Shown: positions 43,184 to 52,134, numbered from the stretch's first letter. The stretch: 64,000 nucleotides of DNA from Mesorhizobium sp. M8A.F.Ca.ET.218.01.1.1 (GCF_004791165.1 NZ_SRUZ01000005.1:62001-126000), one strand, 5' to 3'. Notes: a model not told the origin generated them from the letters alone. Made by a program: numbers and translations.

Positions 43184-43203
43184 TGTATATGCATGTATGT
43201 ATT
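43184..43203 (+). promoter_or_regulatory. TGTAT-type operator 3 (proposed GntR site)
   Basis: TGTAT-ATGCA-TGTAT-GTATT: two exact TGTAT boxes 10 bp apart, ending 6 bp before a TTGACA element. Confidence 0.62.
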
Positions 43204-43209
43204 TTAGCC

Positions 43210-43238
43210 TTGACATCCGCTTCCGCTGACGCTGAAAT
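43210..43238 (+). promoter_or_regulatory. likely sigma-70-type promoter of the NitT/TauT importer
   Basis: TTGACA (43210-43215), 17-bp spacer, TGAAAT (43233-43238), about 130 bp before the binding-protein start. The -10 is imperfect. Operator 3 adjoins the -35. Confidence 0.5.
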
Positions 43239-43367
43239 GTGCCAGCACTTCAACCACGAAGTGGCGGGCAAGACGCCGAGGCACAGTGCCGCAAGAGCAG
43301 AACCCGCAGTCTCACCAGACCGGATGCCTGGGTAAAAAAGCGGTCTGATCACCAAGGGGAACGAAAG

Positions 43368-44378
43368 ATGACGCTTAACCTAGCAGGACAATTTCGCGCG
43401 TTGGTGATGGCCGTTGCCGTCGGGCTCACCGCCGCCCCGACAGCCCATGCCGCCGATGCGGCCATTCCCACGACGCCCGAGGCCGGATCGTTCAAGATCG
43501 GCATCGAGCCCTGGCTTGGCTATGGCCAGTGGCACGTCGCCGAGGCCAAGGGCCTGTTCAAGACGAACGGCCTGTCGGACGTCCAGATCGTCAATTTCGC
43601 CGAGGACAAGGATATCAACGCCGCACTCGCCAGCGGCCAGCTTGACGCCGCCAACATCGCCACCCACACGGCGATGGGCATGGTTGCGGCCGGCCTGCCG
43701 GTGAAGATCGTGCTGCTGCTCGATGTCTCCATGACGGCAGACGCCATCGTCGCCGGCAAGGACGTCACCTCCATCGCCGGTCTCAAGGGCAAGCAAGTCG
43801 CCTTCGAGGAAGGCACGACGAGCGACATCCTGCTCAAATACGCGCTCGCCAGGAACGGCATGTCGGTCGCTGATATCCAGCCGGTTCCCATGCCTGCCGC
43901 AGATGCCGGCGGCGCCTTGATCGCGGGCCAGGTGCCGGTCGCGGTTACCTACGAGCCGTACCTCACCGTCGCCATGGCGCAGAACAAGGACGTCAAGCTG
44001 TTGTTCACCGCCGGCGAGGATCCCGGCCTGATCAGCGACGTGCTGGTGGTGCGCGACGAAGTGATCAAGTCGCGGCCCGGCCAGGTGCTGGCCATGATCA
44101 AGAGCTGGGACGCCGCGCTCAAGGACTACAATGCCGATACATCAGGCGGTCGCGCCATCATCGCCAAGGCGGTCGGTTCCGACGTCAAGGACCTCAACAC
44201 CGCCTTTGACGGCGTGCGCTACTATTCCCTGGCCGAAAACAAGACGGCGCTCACCGGCGATTTTACCACCAAGACATTCGCCGATGTCGAAGCGGCGGCG
44301 AAGAACGCCAAGCTGCTTCAGGCCGATGTGACGCCGGAGCAGATGATCGACCCGTCCTTCGTCAAGGCGGCGGAATGA
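43368..44378 (+). CDS. NitT/TauT-type ABC transporter substrate-binding protein
   Basis: 336 residues. A signal peptide ends in PTAHAA (about residue 28). The mature protein has the NMT1/SsuA-like fold: FKIGIEPWLGYGQWHVAEAKGLFKTNGLSDVQIVNFAEDKDINAALASGQLDAANIATHTAMGM, SIAGLKGKQVAFEEGTTSDILLKYALARNGM and VTYEPYLTVAMA. The family binds sulfonates, nitrate, thiamine precursors or amines in the periplasm. It is first in a three-gene importer operon with the operator 3 site upstream. A sulfonate substrate is consistent with the hps-like enzymes (inference). Confidence 0.92.
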   Translation: MTLNLAGQFRALVMAVAVGLTAAPTAHAADAAIPTTPEAGSFKIGIEPWLGYGQWHVAEAKGLFKTNGLSDVQIVNFAEDKDINAALASGQLDAANIATHTAMGMVAAGLPVKIVLLLDVSMTADAIVAGKDVTSIAGLKGKQVAFEEGTTSDILLKYALARNGMSVADIQPVPMPAADAGGALIAGQVPVAVTYEPYLTVAMAQNKDVKLLFTAGEDPGLISDVLVVRDEVIKSRPGQVLAMIKSWDAALKDYNADTSGGRAIIAKAVGSDVKDLNTAFDGVRYYSLAENKTALTGDFTTKTFADVEAAAKNAKLLQADVTPEQMIDPSFVKAAE

Positions 44379-44394
44379 CGAAGGCCGGATCGCG

Positions 44395-45270
44395 GTGGTA
44401 ACGCAGATGTCGGGAGAACCCACCGCGAAAACCGATCTGGCCCGTTCCGCAGCGAAGCCAGTCACGAAGAAGGCCACGCGTCGCCGATCCTCCGGGATCG
44501 GCGTGCCGATCGCCCGGTCACGTTTCCTGGCGATAGCGGTGGCCGTCTTTGTCGGCCTCGGCCTCGCCTGGTGGGCGGCGACCGGGCTGGAATGGGTAAA
44601 ACCCATCTTCCTGCCGTCGCCGGGCAGCGTCGCGACCCAGATCGCCAAGCTCGCGGCCGACGGCACCTTGTGGCTGGACCTCCGGGCCTCCATGTACCGC
44701 ATTTCCATCGGCTTTCTTCTCGCCTCGGCACTGTCCATCCCGATCGGCGTGCTGATCGGCAGTTTCCGCTCCTGGGAGGCTGCGATCGAGCCGCTGGTGG
44801 ATTTCATCCGCTATATGCCGGTTGTCGCTTTCGTACCGCTCTCCATCCTGTGGGCCGGCACCGGCGATACCCAGAAATTCCTGATCATCTTCATCGGCAC
44901 CTTCTTCCAGCAGGTGCTGATGATCATGGACAATGTGAAACGGGTCCCCGCCGACTTCATCGGCCTCGGGCGCACGCTCGGCCTGCCGGACCGCAAGATC
45001 CTGACGCGCATCGTCGTGCCCAGCGCCTTGCCGGGCATCTGGGACACGCTGCGCATCAGCCTCGGCTGGGCATGGACATGGCTGGTTCTGGCCGAACTCG
45101 TCGCCGCGACATCCGGTCTGGGCTATCGCATCACCGTATCGCAGCGCTATTTCCAGACCAACACCATCATCGGCTACATCCTGCTCCTGGGCGTGCTTGG
45201 CCTCATCACCGACCAGGTCATGAAGGCATTGGAGAAGGTGCTGTTCCGGCAGGATGGCCACTCGCAATGA
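44395..45270 (+). CDS. NitT/TauT-type ABC transporter permease
   Basis: 291 residues, polytopic. An N-terminal cytoplasmic stretch of about 40 basic residues precedes membrane segments. The binding-protein-dependent permease signature is FIGLGRTLGLPDRKILTRIVVPSALPGIWDTLRISLGWAWTWLVLAELVAATSGLGYRI, with WAGTGDTQKFLIIFIGTFFQ, as in SsuC/TauC. Starts at a GTG (44395), 16 nt after the binding-protein gene; an ATG at 44407 is the alternative. Works with the ATPase 10 nt downstream. Confidence 0.93.
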   Translation: MVTQMSGEPTAKTDLARSAAKPVTKKATRRRSSGIGVPIARSRFLAIAVAVFVGLGLAWWAATGLEWVKPIFLPSPGSVATQIAKLAADGTLWLDLRASMYRISIGFLLASALSIPIGVLIGSFRSWEAAIEPLVDFIRYMPVVAFVPLSILWAGTGDTQKFLIIFIGTFFQQVLMIMDNVKRVPADFIGLGRTLGLPDRKILTRIVVPSALPGIWDTLRISLGWAWTWLVLAELVAATSGLGYRITVSQRYFQTNTIIGYILLLGVLGLITDQVMKALEKVLFRQDGHSQ

Positions 45271-45280
45271 GGAACCGCCG

Positions 45281-46063
45281 ATGACTGTTCCCAAATTGCG
45301 CATTGCGGGTCTCGACAAGAGCTTCGGCGCCGGCGAGCGGTGCACGGAAGTGCTGCGGGACATCAATCTTGACCTTGCCGACAACGAGTTCGTCTCCCTC
45401 GTCGGCACGTCGGGCTGCGGCAAGAGCACGTTGCTGTCGATCGTCGCCGGACTGCAGGATTTTGACGCCGGCGATCTCAGCATCGACGGCGCGCCGATTC
45501 TGCAACCGGGTCTCGACCGTGGTGTCGTCTTCCAGTCCTACACGCTGCTTCCCTGGCTGACGGCGCGGCAGAACATCGAGTTTGCCCTCAAGGCCGCCGG
45601 CTATGATCGCTCCGCCTGCCGCGAGATCGCGCTCGAGCATCTCGACCTCGTCAAGCTGTCGCAAAGCGCCGATCGCTTCCCGTCCGAACTGTCGGGCGGC
45701 ATGAAGCAGCGCGTCGCCATCGCGCGCGCGCTCTCCTATCGCCCCAAAATGCTGCTGATGGACGAACCCTTCGGCGCGCTCGATGCCTTGACGCGGCACC
45801 AGATGCAGGAACTCCTGACCCAGATCTGGGAAGAGCACAGGCTCACCGTGCTGTTCGTCACGCATGACGTCGAGGAGGCCGTCTATCTGTCGGACCGCAT
45901 CGTCGTCATGGGGATCGGCCCGGGACGCATCATGCAGACCTTCAACGTCGACATCGAGCGCCCGCGCCGCGAAGAGGTGATGGAAACGCCCGCCTTCATG
46001 GATTTGCAACGCGGCGTGCACAAGGCGATCCGCGAGGCGTCAAGACGTCCCGAAATGGCGTAA
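45281..46063 (+). CDS. NitT/TauT-type ABC transporter ATP-binding protein
   Basis: 260 residues. Walker A GTSGCGKSTLLSIVAGLQ, Q-loop VFQSYTLLPWLTARQNIEFAL, signature ELSGGMKQRVAIARAL, Walker B MLLMDEPFGALDALTRHQMQ and the switch His in TVLFVTHDVEEAVYLSD. The PWLTARQN block is characteristic of SsuB/TauB-type ATPases. ATG 45281 has AGGAA 8 nt upstream. Last gene of the importer operon. Confidence 0.94.
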   Translation: MTVPKLRIAGLDKSFGAGERCTEVLRDINLDLADNEFVSLVGTSGCGKSTLLSIVAGLQDFDAGDLSIDGAPILQPGLDRGVVFQSYTLLPWLTARQNIEFALKAAGYDRSACREIALEHLDLVKLSQSADRFPSELSGGMKQRVAIARALSYRPKMLLMDEPFGALDALTRHQMQELLTQIWEEHRLTVLFVTHDVEEAVYLSDRIVVMGIGPGRIMQTFNVDIERPRREEVMETPAFMDLQRGVHKAIREASRRPEMA

Positions 46064-46093
46064 ACCTTCGTTGGTCTCACCGGCGGTCAGGAA

Positions 46094-46423
46094 TTACGGG
46101 CCGTGGGGACTGCATATCTCGAGCGTCCATGCGATGGTTCCGCAAAAGTCGCCGGCAAACCCACGGTAACTGCCGTAGCCATTGTAATAGCTGTCCATCC
46201 AGTTGCTGTTGTCGGTCGAATTCTCGCCGGTCCAACTGCTACCGACCCAACCATAATGGTGTCTGTGTCCGCGGTTCGCGGCGTGCGTGTTGCCATTATG
46301 GGCGGTGGTGACGCGGACATAGTGGTGCCTGACAACGGTGGCATCGGCGCCTGTGGCAAACGGGACAACGCTCGTCGCCAACGTCAACACGATGGAACAG
46401 AGGAATACACTTGGCTTTTTCAT
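46094..46423 (-). CDS. small secreted His/Gly/Tyr-rich hypothetical protein
   Basis: 109 residues. A signal peptide is clear (MKKPSVFLCSIVLTLATSVVPFATGADA). The mature part is rich in His, Asn, Gly, Ser and Tyr (HHYVRVTTAHNGNTHAANRGHRHHYGWVG) and has two Cys near the C-terminus (DFCGTIAWTLEICSP) that could pair. Secreted or periplasmic. No family is recognised; the His clusters could bind metal. AAGGAG lies 8 nt before the ATG at 46423. Converges with the importer ATPase gene. Confidence 0.75.
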   Translation of the reverse strand: MKKPSVFLCSIVLTLATSVVPFATGADATVVRHHYVRVTTAHNGNTHAANRGHRHHYGWVGSSWTGENSTDNSNWMDSYYNGYGSYRGFAGDFCGTIAWTLEICSPHGP

Positions 46424-46616
46424 AAGCATGTCTCCTTTTCATTCGAGACATATGGAAAAGAACGCGCGCCTCGCTGCACATGTTCCTTCACGAAATCGGG
46501 CTTCACGGTCCCGGGACGGCGTGCAGTCAGCGGCCACATCAGGGGATCTCGCAAATAAGGTCTTCTCGGCAAGGATATGGAGCAATCCGTCCGGTTCGCG
46601 CCATGCCAGCACCGGC

Positions 46617-48509
46617 TCACGTCGCCTTGCCGGCCGCCGCATCCATTCCCATCTCTTCGTCGGAAATGTCGTCGAAGGAAGCGTAGTTCATGTTGTAGAG
46701 GCGGGCGTAGAGACCTTTCGTCTTCATGAGCTGCTCATGGTTGCCGCTTTCGACGATCTCGCCATTCTGCAGGACGATGATGCGGTCTGCGCCGCGGATG
46801 GTGGCCAGGCGATGCGCGATGACCAGCCCGGTACGCCCTTCGAGCAGTTTGATCAGCGCCTTCTGGATCAGCATCTCGGTGTAGGAATCGATGCTGGCGG
46901 TGGCCTCGTCGAGCACAAGGATTTTGGCATCGGCCACCAGCGCGCGCGCAAAACTGATCAGCTGGCGCTGGCCGAGCGAGAGATTGCCGCCGCGCTGCTC
47001 GAGTTCGGTGTCGTAGCCGTCGGGCAGGTCTTCGATGAAGTCGTGCGCGCCGACGGCAACTGCTGCGCGCACCACTTCTTCGCGGCTGGCGCCGGTCTTG
47101 TGATAGCGGATGTTCTCCAGCACCGTGCCGGAGAACAGGAACGGCTCCTGCAGCACCATGGCCACCTGGTCGCCCAACGAATCCTGCGTCAGGTCGCGCA
47201 CGTCATGGCCGCCGACCAGGACCTCGCCCGACCAGACATCGTAGAAGCGGTGCACCAGCGCCATCGAGCTCGACTTGCCCGATCCGGTCGGGCCGACAAG
47301 CGCGACCGTCTCGCCCGGATTGACGCGGAAGGAGATGTTCTTCAACACCGGCTGATTTTGACGGTAGCCGAAGGTGACGTTCCTGAACTCGACCGAACCA
47401 TCCATGTCGCGCGACAGCGCGATGGCGCCGTCCTTGTCGCTGACGTCGACGGGCACGTCGAGCACTTCGGAGATGCGCTGGCCCGAAGCCATGGCCCGCT
47501 GCATGACGCTGTACTGCATGGTGAGCGAGCGGATCGGATCGAAGAAGCGCTGGATGTAGAACAGGAACGCCACCATCACGCCGATATCGAGACTGTGCGA
47601 CAGCACCATCGACCCGCCGACGACGATGACGGTCGCCATGGCGATGCCGGTCAGCGTGTCGACGATCGGCACCATCACCTGTGCATATTTCGCCGACCGC
47701 AGATGGGCGTTGAGATTGGCCATCACCTTTTCGTCGTAAAGGTCGAAATTGACATGCTGGCGCTCCAGGCTCTGCACCGTACGCACGCCGTGGATGCCTT
47801 CGGCAAGCGCGCCGTTGGCGATCGAGTTGGTTTCGTGCGCGGCCATGAAGGCGACCTTGGCCCGCGGCAGCCAGAACAGGCGCACGATGAACAGCATCGG
47901 CATGGTCGACAGCGTCAGCAGGCCAAGCCGGAAATCGAGCCAGAGCAGGACGGTGACGATGCCGAAAAGAAGCACGATATCGCCTACCGACATGACGGAT
48001 GTTTCGAGGAACTCCTGCATCGAATTGACGTCGCCCTGCAGGCGCGACATCAGCCTGCCGACCTCGGTCTTGTCCATGAAGCTCAGCGAGACACGCTGCA
48101 GGTGGCTGAACATGGCGCGGCGCAGGTCGGACAGCACGTTCTCCGCCACCTTGCCGACGACGCTTTCCTGCACATGGCTGGCGGCATAGTTGATGAGGAT
48201 GATCACGGTGAAGGCGGCGATCGCGGATATCATCACCGAGCGGTCGAGCCTGCCTGGCGCCATGCCGTGATCGATGGCGTAGCGGATGACCAGCGGGATC
48301 GCCAGCTGTGTCAGCGTGAACACCAGCACGGCGGCGACCGAGATGAAAATCCGGCCCTGATACGGTCTGACGAAGCTCCAGATGCGCCTGACGATGCGCG
48401 GGTCGTAGGCCTTGCCGAAGACCTCTTCCTCATCGCGGTGCGAGCCGACGACCGCCTTCGTCGGGCGTCCGCTTGTGTCTTCCTTCTCGTCGTCGTCCTG
48501 CGTCGACAT
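46617..48509 (-). CDS. heterodimeric ABC exporter subunit with canonical ATP site
   Basis: 630 residues: a six-helix exporter domain (about 60-360) and a C-terminal ATPase. Walker A VGPTGSGKSS, Q-loop VLQEPFLFSGTVLENIRYH, signature NLSLGQRQLISFARAL, Walker B ILVLDEATASID with the catalytic Glu, and the switch His in GLVIAHRLATIRGAD. Family: MsbA/LmrA-type multidrug or lipid exporters. Its start overlaps the stop of the partner gene by 1 nt (TGATG), so the two subunits are coupled and probably heterodimerise. Substrate unknown. Confidence 0.93.
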   Translation of the reverse strand: MSTQDDDEKEDTSGRPTKAVVGSHRDEEEVFGKAYDPRIVRRIWSFVRPYQGRIFISVAAVLVFTLTQLAIPLVIRYAIDHGMAPGRLDRSVMISAIAAFTVIILINYAASHVQESVVGKVAENVLSDLRRAMFSHLQRVSLSFMDKTEVGRLMSRLQGDVNSMQEFLETSVMSVGDIVLLFGIVTVLLWLDFRLGLLTLSTMPMLFIVRLFWLPRAKVAFMAAHETNSIANGALAEGIHGVRTVQSLERQHVNFDLYDEKVMANLNAHLRSAKYAQVMVPIVDTLTGIAMATVIVVGGSMVLSHSLDIGVMVAFLFYIQRFFDPIRSLTMQYSVMQRAMASGQRISEVLDVPVDVSDKDGAIALSRDMDGSVEFRNVTFGYRQNQPVLKNISFRVNPGETVALVGPTGSGKSSSMALVHRFYDVWSGEVLVGGHDVRDLTQDSLGDQVAMVLQEPFLFSGTVLENIRYHKTGASREEVVRAAVAVGAHDFIEDLPDGYDTELEQRGGNLSLGQRQLISFARALVADAKILVLDEATASIDSYTEMLIQKALIKLLEGRTGLVIAHRLATIRGADRIIVLQNGEIVESGNHEQLMKTKGLYARLYNMNYASFDDISDEEMGMDAAAGKAT

Positions 48510-50389
48510 CAGGCGGCTCCCTCGAGCCGATCGTCGTCCGGCCGTAGCTGCAGGTCGTAAAGCGCGCGGTAGCGTCCGCCGAGCGCCAGCAATTCCTCAT
48601 GCGTGCCGCGTTCCACGATCCGCCCGCCCTCGACGAAAAGGATCTGGTCGGCATGCATCAGCGAACTCAGCCGATGCGAGATGATCAGCGTCACGCGATC
48701 CCGGGCGAAGCGCTTCATCGCCGCTCGTATACGCTGCTCGGTGCCGGCGTCGACGGCGGCCGTGGAATCGTCGAAGACCAGCACCGATGGCCGCAACATC
48801 AGGCTGCGCGCTATGGTCAGGCGCTGCCGCTGGCCGCCGGAAAGCGACGCGCCACGTTCGCCGACGACCGTGGTGTAGCCGGCTGGAAGGCCGATGATAT
48901 AGTTGTGCAGCTGGGCATACTCGGCGGCCTGGCCGATGCGGGTCTCGCGCGCCCAGGGATTGCCATAGGCGATGTTGTTCTCGATCGAGGTGGTGAACAG
49001 GAACGCGTCCTGCTGGACGACGCCGACCGCCTTGCGCAGCGACTGCAGCGTGACCTTGCGGATGTCCTGTCCGTCTATGGTGATCGCGCCCGACGTCACG
49101 TCGTAGAAGCGCGGGATCAGATGCGCGATGGTCGACTTGCCGCTGCCCGGCGGGCCGACGATACCGACGGTCTCGCCCGGCCTGGCTTCGAACGAAACGC
49201 CGGAAAGCGTCGGACGCTCGCCCGCGCCCTCATAGCGGAAACCGACATTGTCGAAGCGCAGTACGCCGTCGGTGATGACGAGCTCCCTGGCGTCGGGCGC
49301 GTCCTTGATGTCGAGTTCGGCATCGAGTAGTTCGAACAGCCGCGTGCCACAGGTCGAGGCGCGCGCGAAGGAGTTGACCATCAGGCCGAGCTGGCGCACC
49401 GGCATCTGCAATATGGTCATGAAGGTGAGAAACTGGGCCAGTGTGCCGACGCTGATCTGCCCCGCGATCACCTTCTGGCCGCCGAACCAGAGAACCAGGC
49501 CCATGGCGGCCAAGAAGGAAAAGTTCATGGCGCTGGTGTTCGAGACGCGGATGTCGACGCGCTCATTGGCGAGTTCCAGCGCATCCTGCTTGGCGCGGTC
49601 GAATTTTGCCAGCTCATGCCGCTGCGCCGCGAAGGCGCGCACGACACGGATGCCGCCGAGATTCTCATCCATCACCCGGCTCAGCACGGACAGCCGCTCC
49701 TGCAGCGTCAGCCAGGTGCTGCGCAGTCGGAGTTGCGTCACCGAAGAGCGCCAGGCGACGAACGGCACGAAGCTGAGGCTCAACAACCCGAGCACGAGAT
49801 CGGTGCTGATCAACAGATAGGCGCCGACGCCGATCAGCACGCCGAGCAGCACCACGCGCAGGATGCCGGTGGAAAAGAACATGCGCACGCCGTCGAGGTC
49901 GAGCAGTCCGAGTGTGATGAGATCGCCGGTATGAACCTTGTCGTGGAAGGAAAAGCTGAGCCGCTGGATCTTCTCGTAGAAGGCGAGCCGCAGCTCATAG
50001 CCGGTCTGATGGCCGACGGCCTCGCCATAGTAGTTCTGCGCCATGGTGAAGAGGCCGCGCAGGATGCTGACGGCCAGCAGTGTCAGGGCCGTATTCCAGA
50101 GCGCCTGCTCGGCCGCGGTGCCGGCCCCCGCGGCCATCACGCCTTGCGCCTGATCGATGGCGCGCCCAAGGAGGCGCGGAATGAAGAGCTGCAACGTCGC
50201 AGCGATAAAGGTCGAGACGAGGGTGATGGCAACCTGCCAGGGATGGCGCAGCGTCATGCGCACGATGCGCAGCAAGGTGCTGAGGCCCTTGCCCCAGGAG
50301 GCTTCCGCCACATGGGCAAATGATTTGCCGCGCCTGGCCGCGCTGGTTGCATCCGTGTGCAAGGAAAATACCCAGACCGATCCGGACAT
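48509..50389 (-). CDS. heterodimeric ABC exporter subunit with degenerate ATP site
   Basis: About 626 residues, with the same exporter layout as its neighbour. Walker A VGPPGSGKST and signature SLSGGQRQRLTIARSL are normal, but Walker B reads VLVFDDSTAAVD, so the catalytic Glu is Asp. In heterodimeric exporters such as TM287/288 one site is degenerate in just this way. The switch His in LIISHRLSSLMHAD is present. The start is uncertain: the ATG at 50389 has a weak ribosome site and a TTG at 50416 is in frame. It is the first gene of the pair. Confidence 0.9.
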   Translation of the reverse strand: MSGSVWVFSLHTDATSAARRGKSFAHVAEASWGKGLSTLLRIVRMTLRHPWQVAITLVSTFIAATLQLFIPRLLGRAIDQAQGVMAAGAGTAAEQALWNTALTLLAVSILRGLFTMAQNYYGEAVGHQTGYELRLAFYEKIQRLSFSFHDKVHTGDLITLGLLDLDGVRMFFSTGILRVVLLGVLIGVGAYLLISTDLVLGLLSLSFVPFVAWRSSVTQLRLRSTWLTLQERLSVLSRVMDENLGGIRVVRAFAAQRHELAKFDRAKQDALELANERVDIRVSNTSAMNFSFLAAMGLVLWFGGQKVIAGQISVGTLAQFLTFMTILQMPVRQLGLMVNSFARASTCGTRLFELLDAELDIKDAPDARELVITDGVLRFDNVGFRYEGAGERPTLSGVSFEARPGETVGIVGPPGSGKSTIAHLIPRFYDVTSGAITIDGQDIRKVTLQSLRKAVGVVQQDAFLFTTSIENNIAYGNPWARETRIGQAAEYAQLHNYIIGLPAGYTTVVGERGASLSGGQRQRLTIARSLMLRPSVLVFDDSTAAVDAGTEQRIRAAMKRFARDRVTLIISHRLSSLMHADQILFVEGGRIVERGTHEELLALGGRYRALYDLQLRPDDDRLEGAA

Positions 50390-50505
50390 TAGCCCGAACG
50401 AATGTAGCAGACTCAATCAGATAGCTGGATTTTACGCGCGTCCGGCTTGCCCGTACAAGGGGCCAATGGCGACATCGCACTGTACCTGAAAGGGGTGCCG
50501 CGTGC

Positions 50506-50628
50506 CTTCTCGGCCATGGCCATCAGGGCCTGATCGGCGGCGCGGTCACCGGCAAGATCGTGTCGCAACTCGCTGCTGGTCTGCCGCCGGTGATCGATCT
50601 CACGCCGTTCCGGGCGGATAGGTTCTGA
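50506..50628 (+). pseudogene. C-terminal remnant of a DAO-family FAD oxidoreductase
   Basis: The plus-strand frame reads LLGHGHQGLIGGAVTGKIVS, QLAAGLPPVIDLTPFRADRF, then stop. This is the standard C-terminus of D-amino-acid or glycine-oxidase-type DAO enzymes (GH-HQGL-TG-L-DL--G--P-IDL-PFR-DRF). Nothing upstream continues it; the ABC exporter gene starts within 120 bp on the other strand. A second frame just upstream (GVPRAFSAMA) looks like the preceding segment, which suggests a frameshift near 50515. The rest of the gene is lost. Confidence 0.7.
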
Positions 50629-50681
50629 GTGTTCAGCGCCTGCTCCACCAGCAGGCCTTCCGTCTGCATGAGGGGAACGAC

Positions 50682-52124
50682 GTGACCGCGACCACAGACA
50701 CACACGCCGTTGAGGCGATCGATCCGCAACGCGCCTACGCCGTCCTGGTCTGCGATCTGATCGGCCTGCGCTTCGACGCTGACGGAAAACCGGACCCTTC
50801 GGAGGTGCGGGCCCATATCGAAGCCAAGGGCGGCCGCTTTCATGCGGCCGGACTTGGCGACAAGGCCGCTCTCGAACGCGGGCGCGTTCATTTCTTCTAC
50901 CAGCCGGATCTCAGCACTCACGAAGAGCTGATCGAAGCCGCCAGCGACGGACGCTATGATGCCGTCATTGCCGCCGCGACCTTCCTGCCCGCCGAAACCG
51001 TCTTTCCACTGGCCGGCGTGCGGATCGGCGCCGGCACCGGCAATATGGGCTCGCGCTCCTGGGGTGGCGGCAGTGGCGAGGGCGGCACCGCGGTGCTGAT
51101 GAACACGCCGGGCATCAACAGCCGCGCCACGGCGCAGATGGTGATGAAGGCGATCCTGAAAGTGCTGCCGGATCTCCCGGTCGACACGCTTCACGGGCGT
51201 GTCGCGCGGGGCGCCTTCGACACCGGCAGGGAGCTGCGCGATTTCCCCACCGAAAAGCTCGAAGGCAAGACCATCACGATCATCGGCTACGGCAATATCG
51301 GCCGCGAAGTGGCCAAGCTGGCTCGCGCCTTCGGCATGCGCGTGGTGATCCACGCGCGGCCACGGCACCGCGGATGGATAGAAGCCGAGGGCTTTGCCTT
51401 TGCCGCGGACCTTGTCGAGGCGGCCGGAGGCGCCGATGTGCTCAGCGTTCACGTTGGCCTGGGCAAGCAGGATGCGCAGACCGGCCGCTACGCCAACGCC
51501 GGGCTCATTGGCGCGGACGTCTTGTCCCGCATGAACAAGGGCGCGGTGCTGGTCAACTACGATCGCGGCGAGCTTGTCGATGTCGGGGCTCTTGATGAAG
51601 CTCTGAATACAGGCCGGCTACGCCACGCCGCCATCGATGCCGACCTGTTCAGGGATGCCTCGACCGGCCGCCTGTCCGGGCCGATGCTGCCTTATCTCGG
51701 CCTCGTCGAGAAGCATGGCGCCAGGCTTGAGCTCCTGCCGCACGCTGCCGCCGATACGGACCACCCGTCGCGCGTCGCAGGCGCCAAGCAGGCTGTCGAC
51801 CAGATATTCGATGTCATCTGCCGCAAATCGGTAACGAATGCGAAAGGCACGGTGCCGCAAGGCTACCTTTCCCTTGGCGCCACCACGCCTCCAGGCATTG
51901 GACCTGTGACGGCGGATCACCTTTTGAAACTGACCTCCAGCGACTGCGCCGAACTGGCGGATCTCTGCGATCGGCAAGGCCGTCTGTGGAAGGCTCTTTC
52001 CGATACCCCGCCTGCCGAGCGAGGCGCGATTGTCGTCGAACAGGGCGACGAGCTTGTCCGGTTGATCGACCGCTTCTGCCTTCTGGCCGAGAACCTCAAT
52101 CTGAGGGGACCTTTTCAGAAATAG
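50682..52124 (+). CDS. D-2-hydroxyacid-dehydrogenase-family protein with C-terminal extension
   Basis: 480 residues. The NAD-binding core has TITIIGYGNIGREVAKLARAFGMRVVIHARPR, LSVHVGLGKQD, LVNYDRGELVDVGALDEALNTGRLRHAAIDADLF (with the substrate Arg) and LLPHAAADTDHPSR (with the catalytic His). The last 80 or so residues (from about 400) form an extra helical extension not usual in the family. Substrate unknown. The start is a GTG with GAGGGG 6 nt upstream. Convergent with the ammonia-lyase-like gene, 10 nt apart. Perhaps linked to 2-oxo/2-hydroxy-acid metabolism from that lyase. Confidence 0.85.
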   Translation: MTATTDTHAVEAIDPQRAYAVLVCDLIGLRFDADGKPDPSEVRAHIEAKGGRFHAAGLGDKAALERGRVHFFYQPDLSTHEELIEAASDGRYDAVIAAATFLPAETVFPLAGVRIGAGTGNMGSRSWGGGSGEGGTAVLMNTPGINSRATAQMVMKAILKVLPDLPVDTLHGRVARGAFDTGRELRDFPTEKLEGKTITIIGYGNIGREVAKLARAFGMRVVIHARPRHRGWIEAEGFAFAADLVEAAGGADVLSVHVGLGKQDAQTGRYANAGLIGADVLSRMNKGAVLVNYDRGELVDVGALDEALNTGRLRHAAIDADLFRDASTGRLSGPMLPYLGLVEKHGARLELLPHAAADTDHPSRVAGAKQAVDQIFDVICRKSVTNAKGTVPQGYLSLGATTPPGIGPVTADHLLKLTSSDCAELADLCDRQGRLWKALSDTPPAERGAIVVEQGDELVRLIDRFCLLAENLNLRGPFQK

Positions 52125-52134
52125 TCCGGAGTTC

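Noticed and set aside
46338..48560. 740-codon open frame on the plus strand
   Set aside because: Antisense to the ABC exporter gene with intact Walker motifs. His/Asp/Arg-rich translation typical of the reverse of high-GC coding DNA.
50413..50703. 96-codon minus-strand open frame
   Set aside because: Overlaps the DAO remnant and the ribosome site of the hydroxyacid-dehydrogenase-like gene; no protein features.
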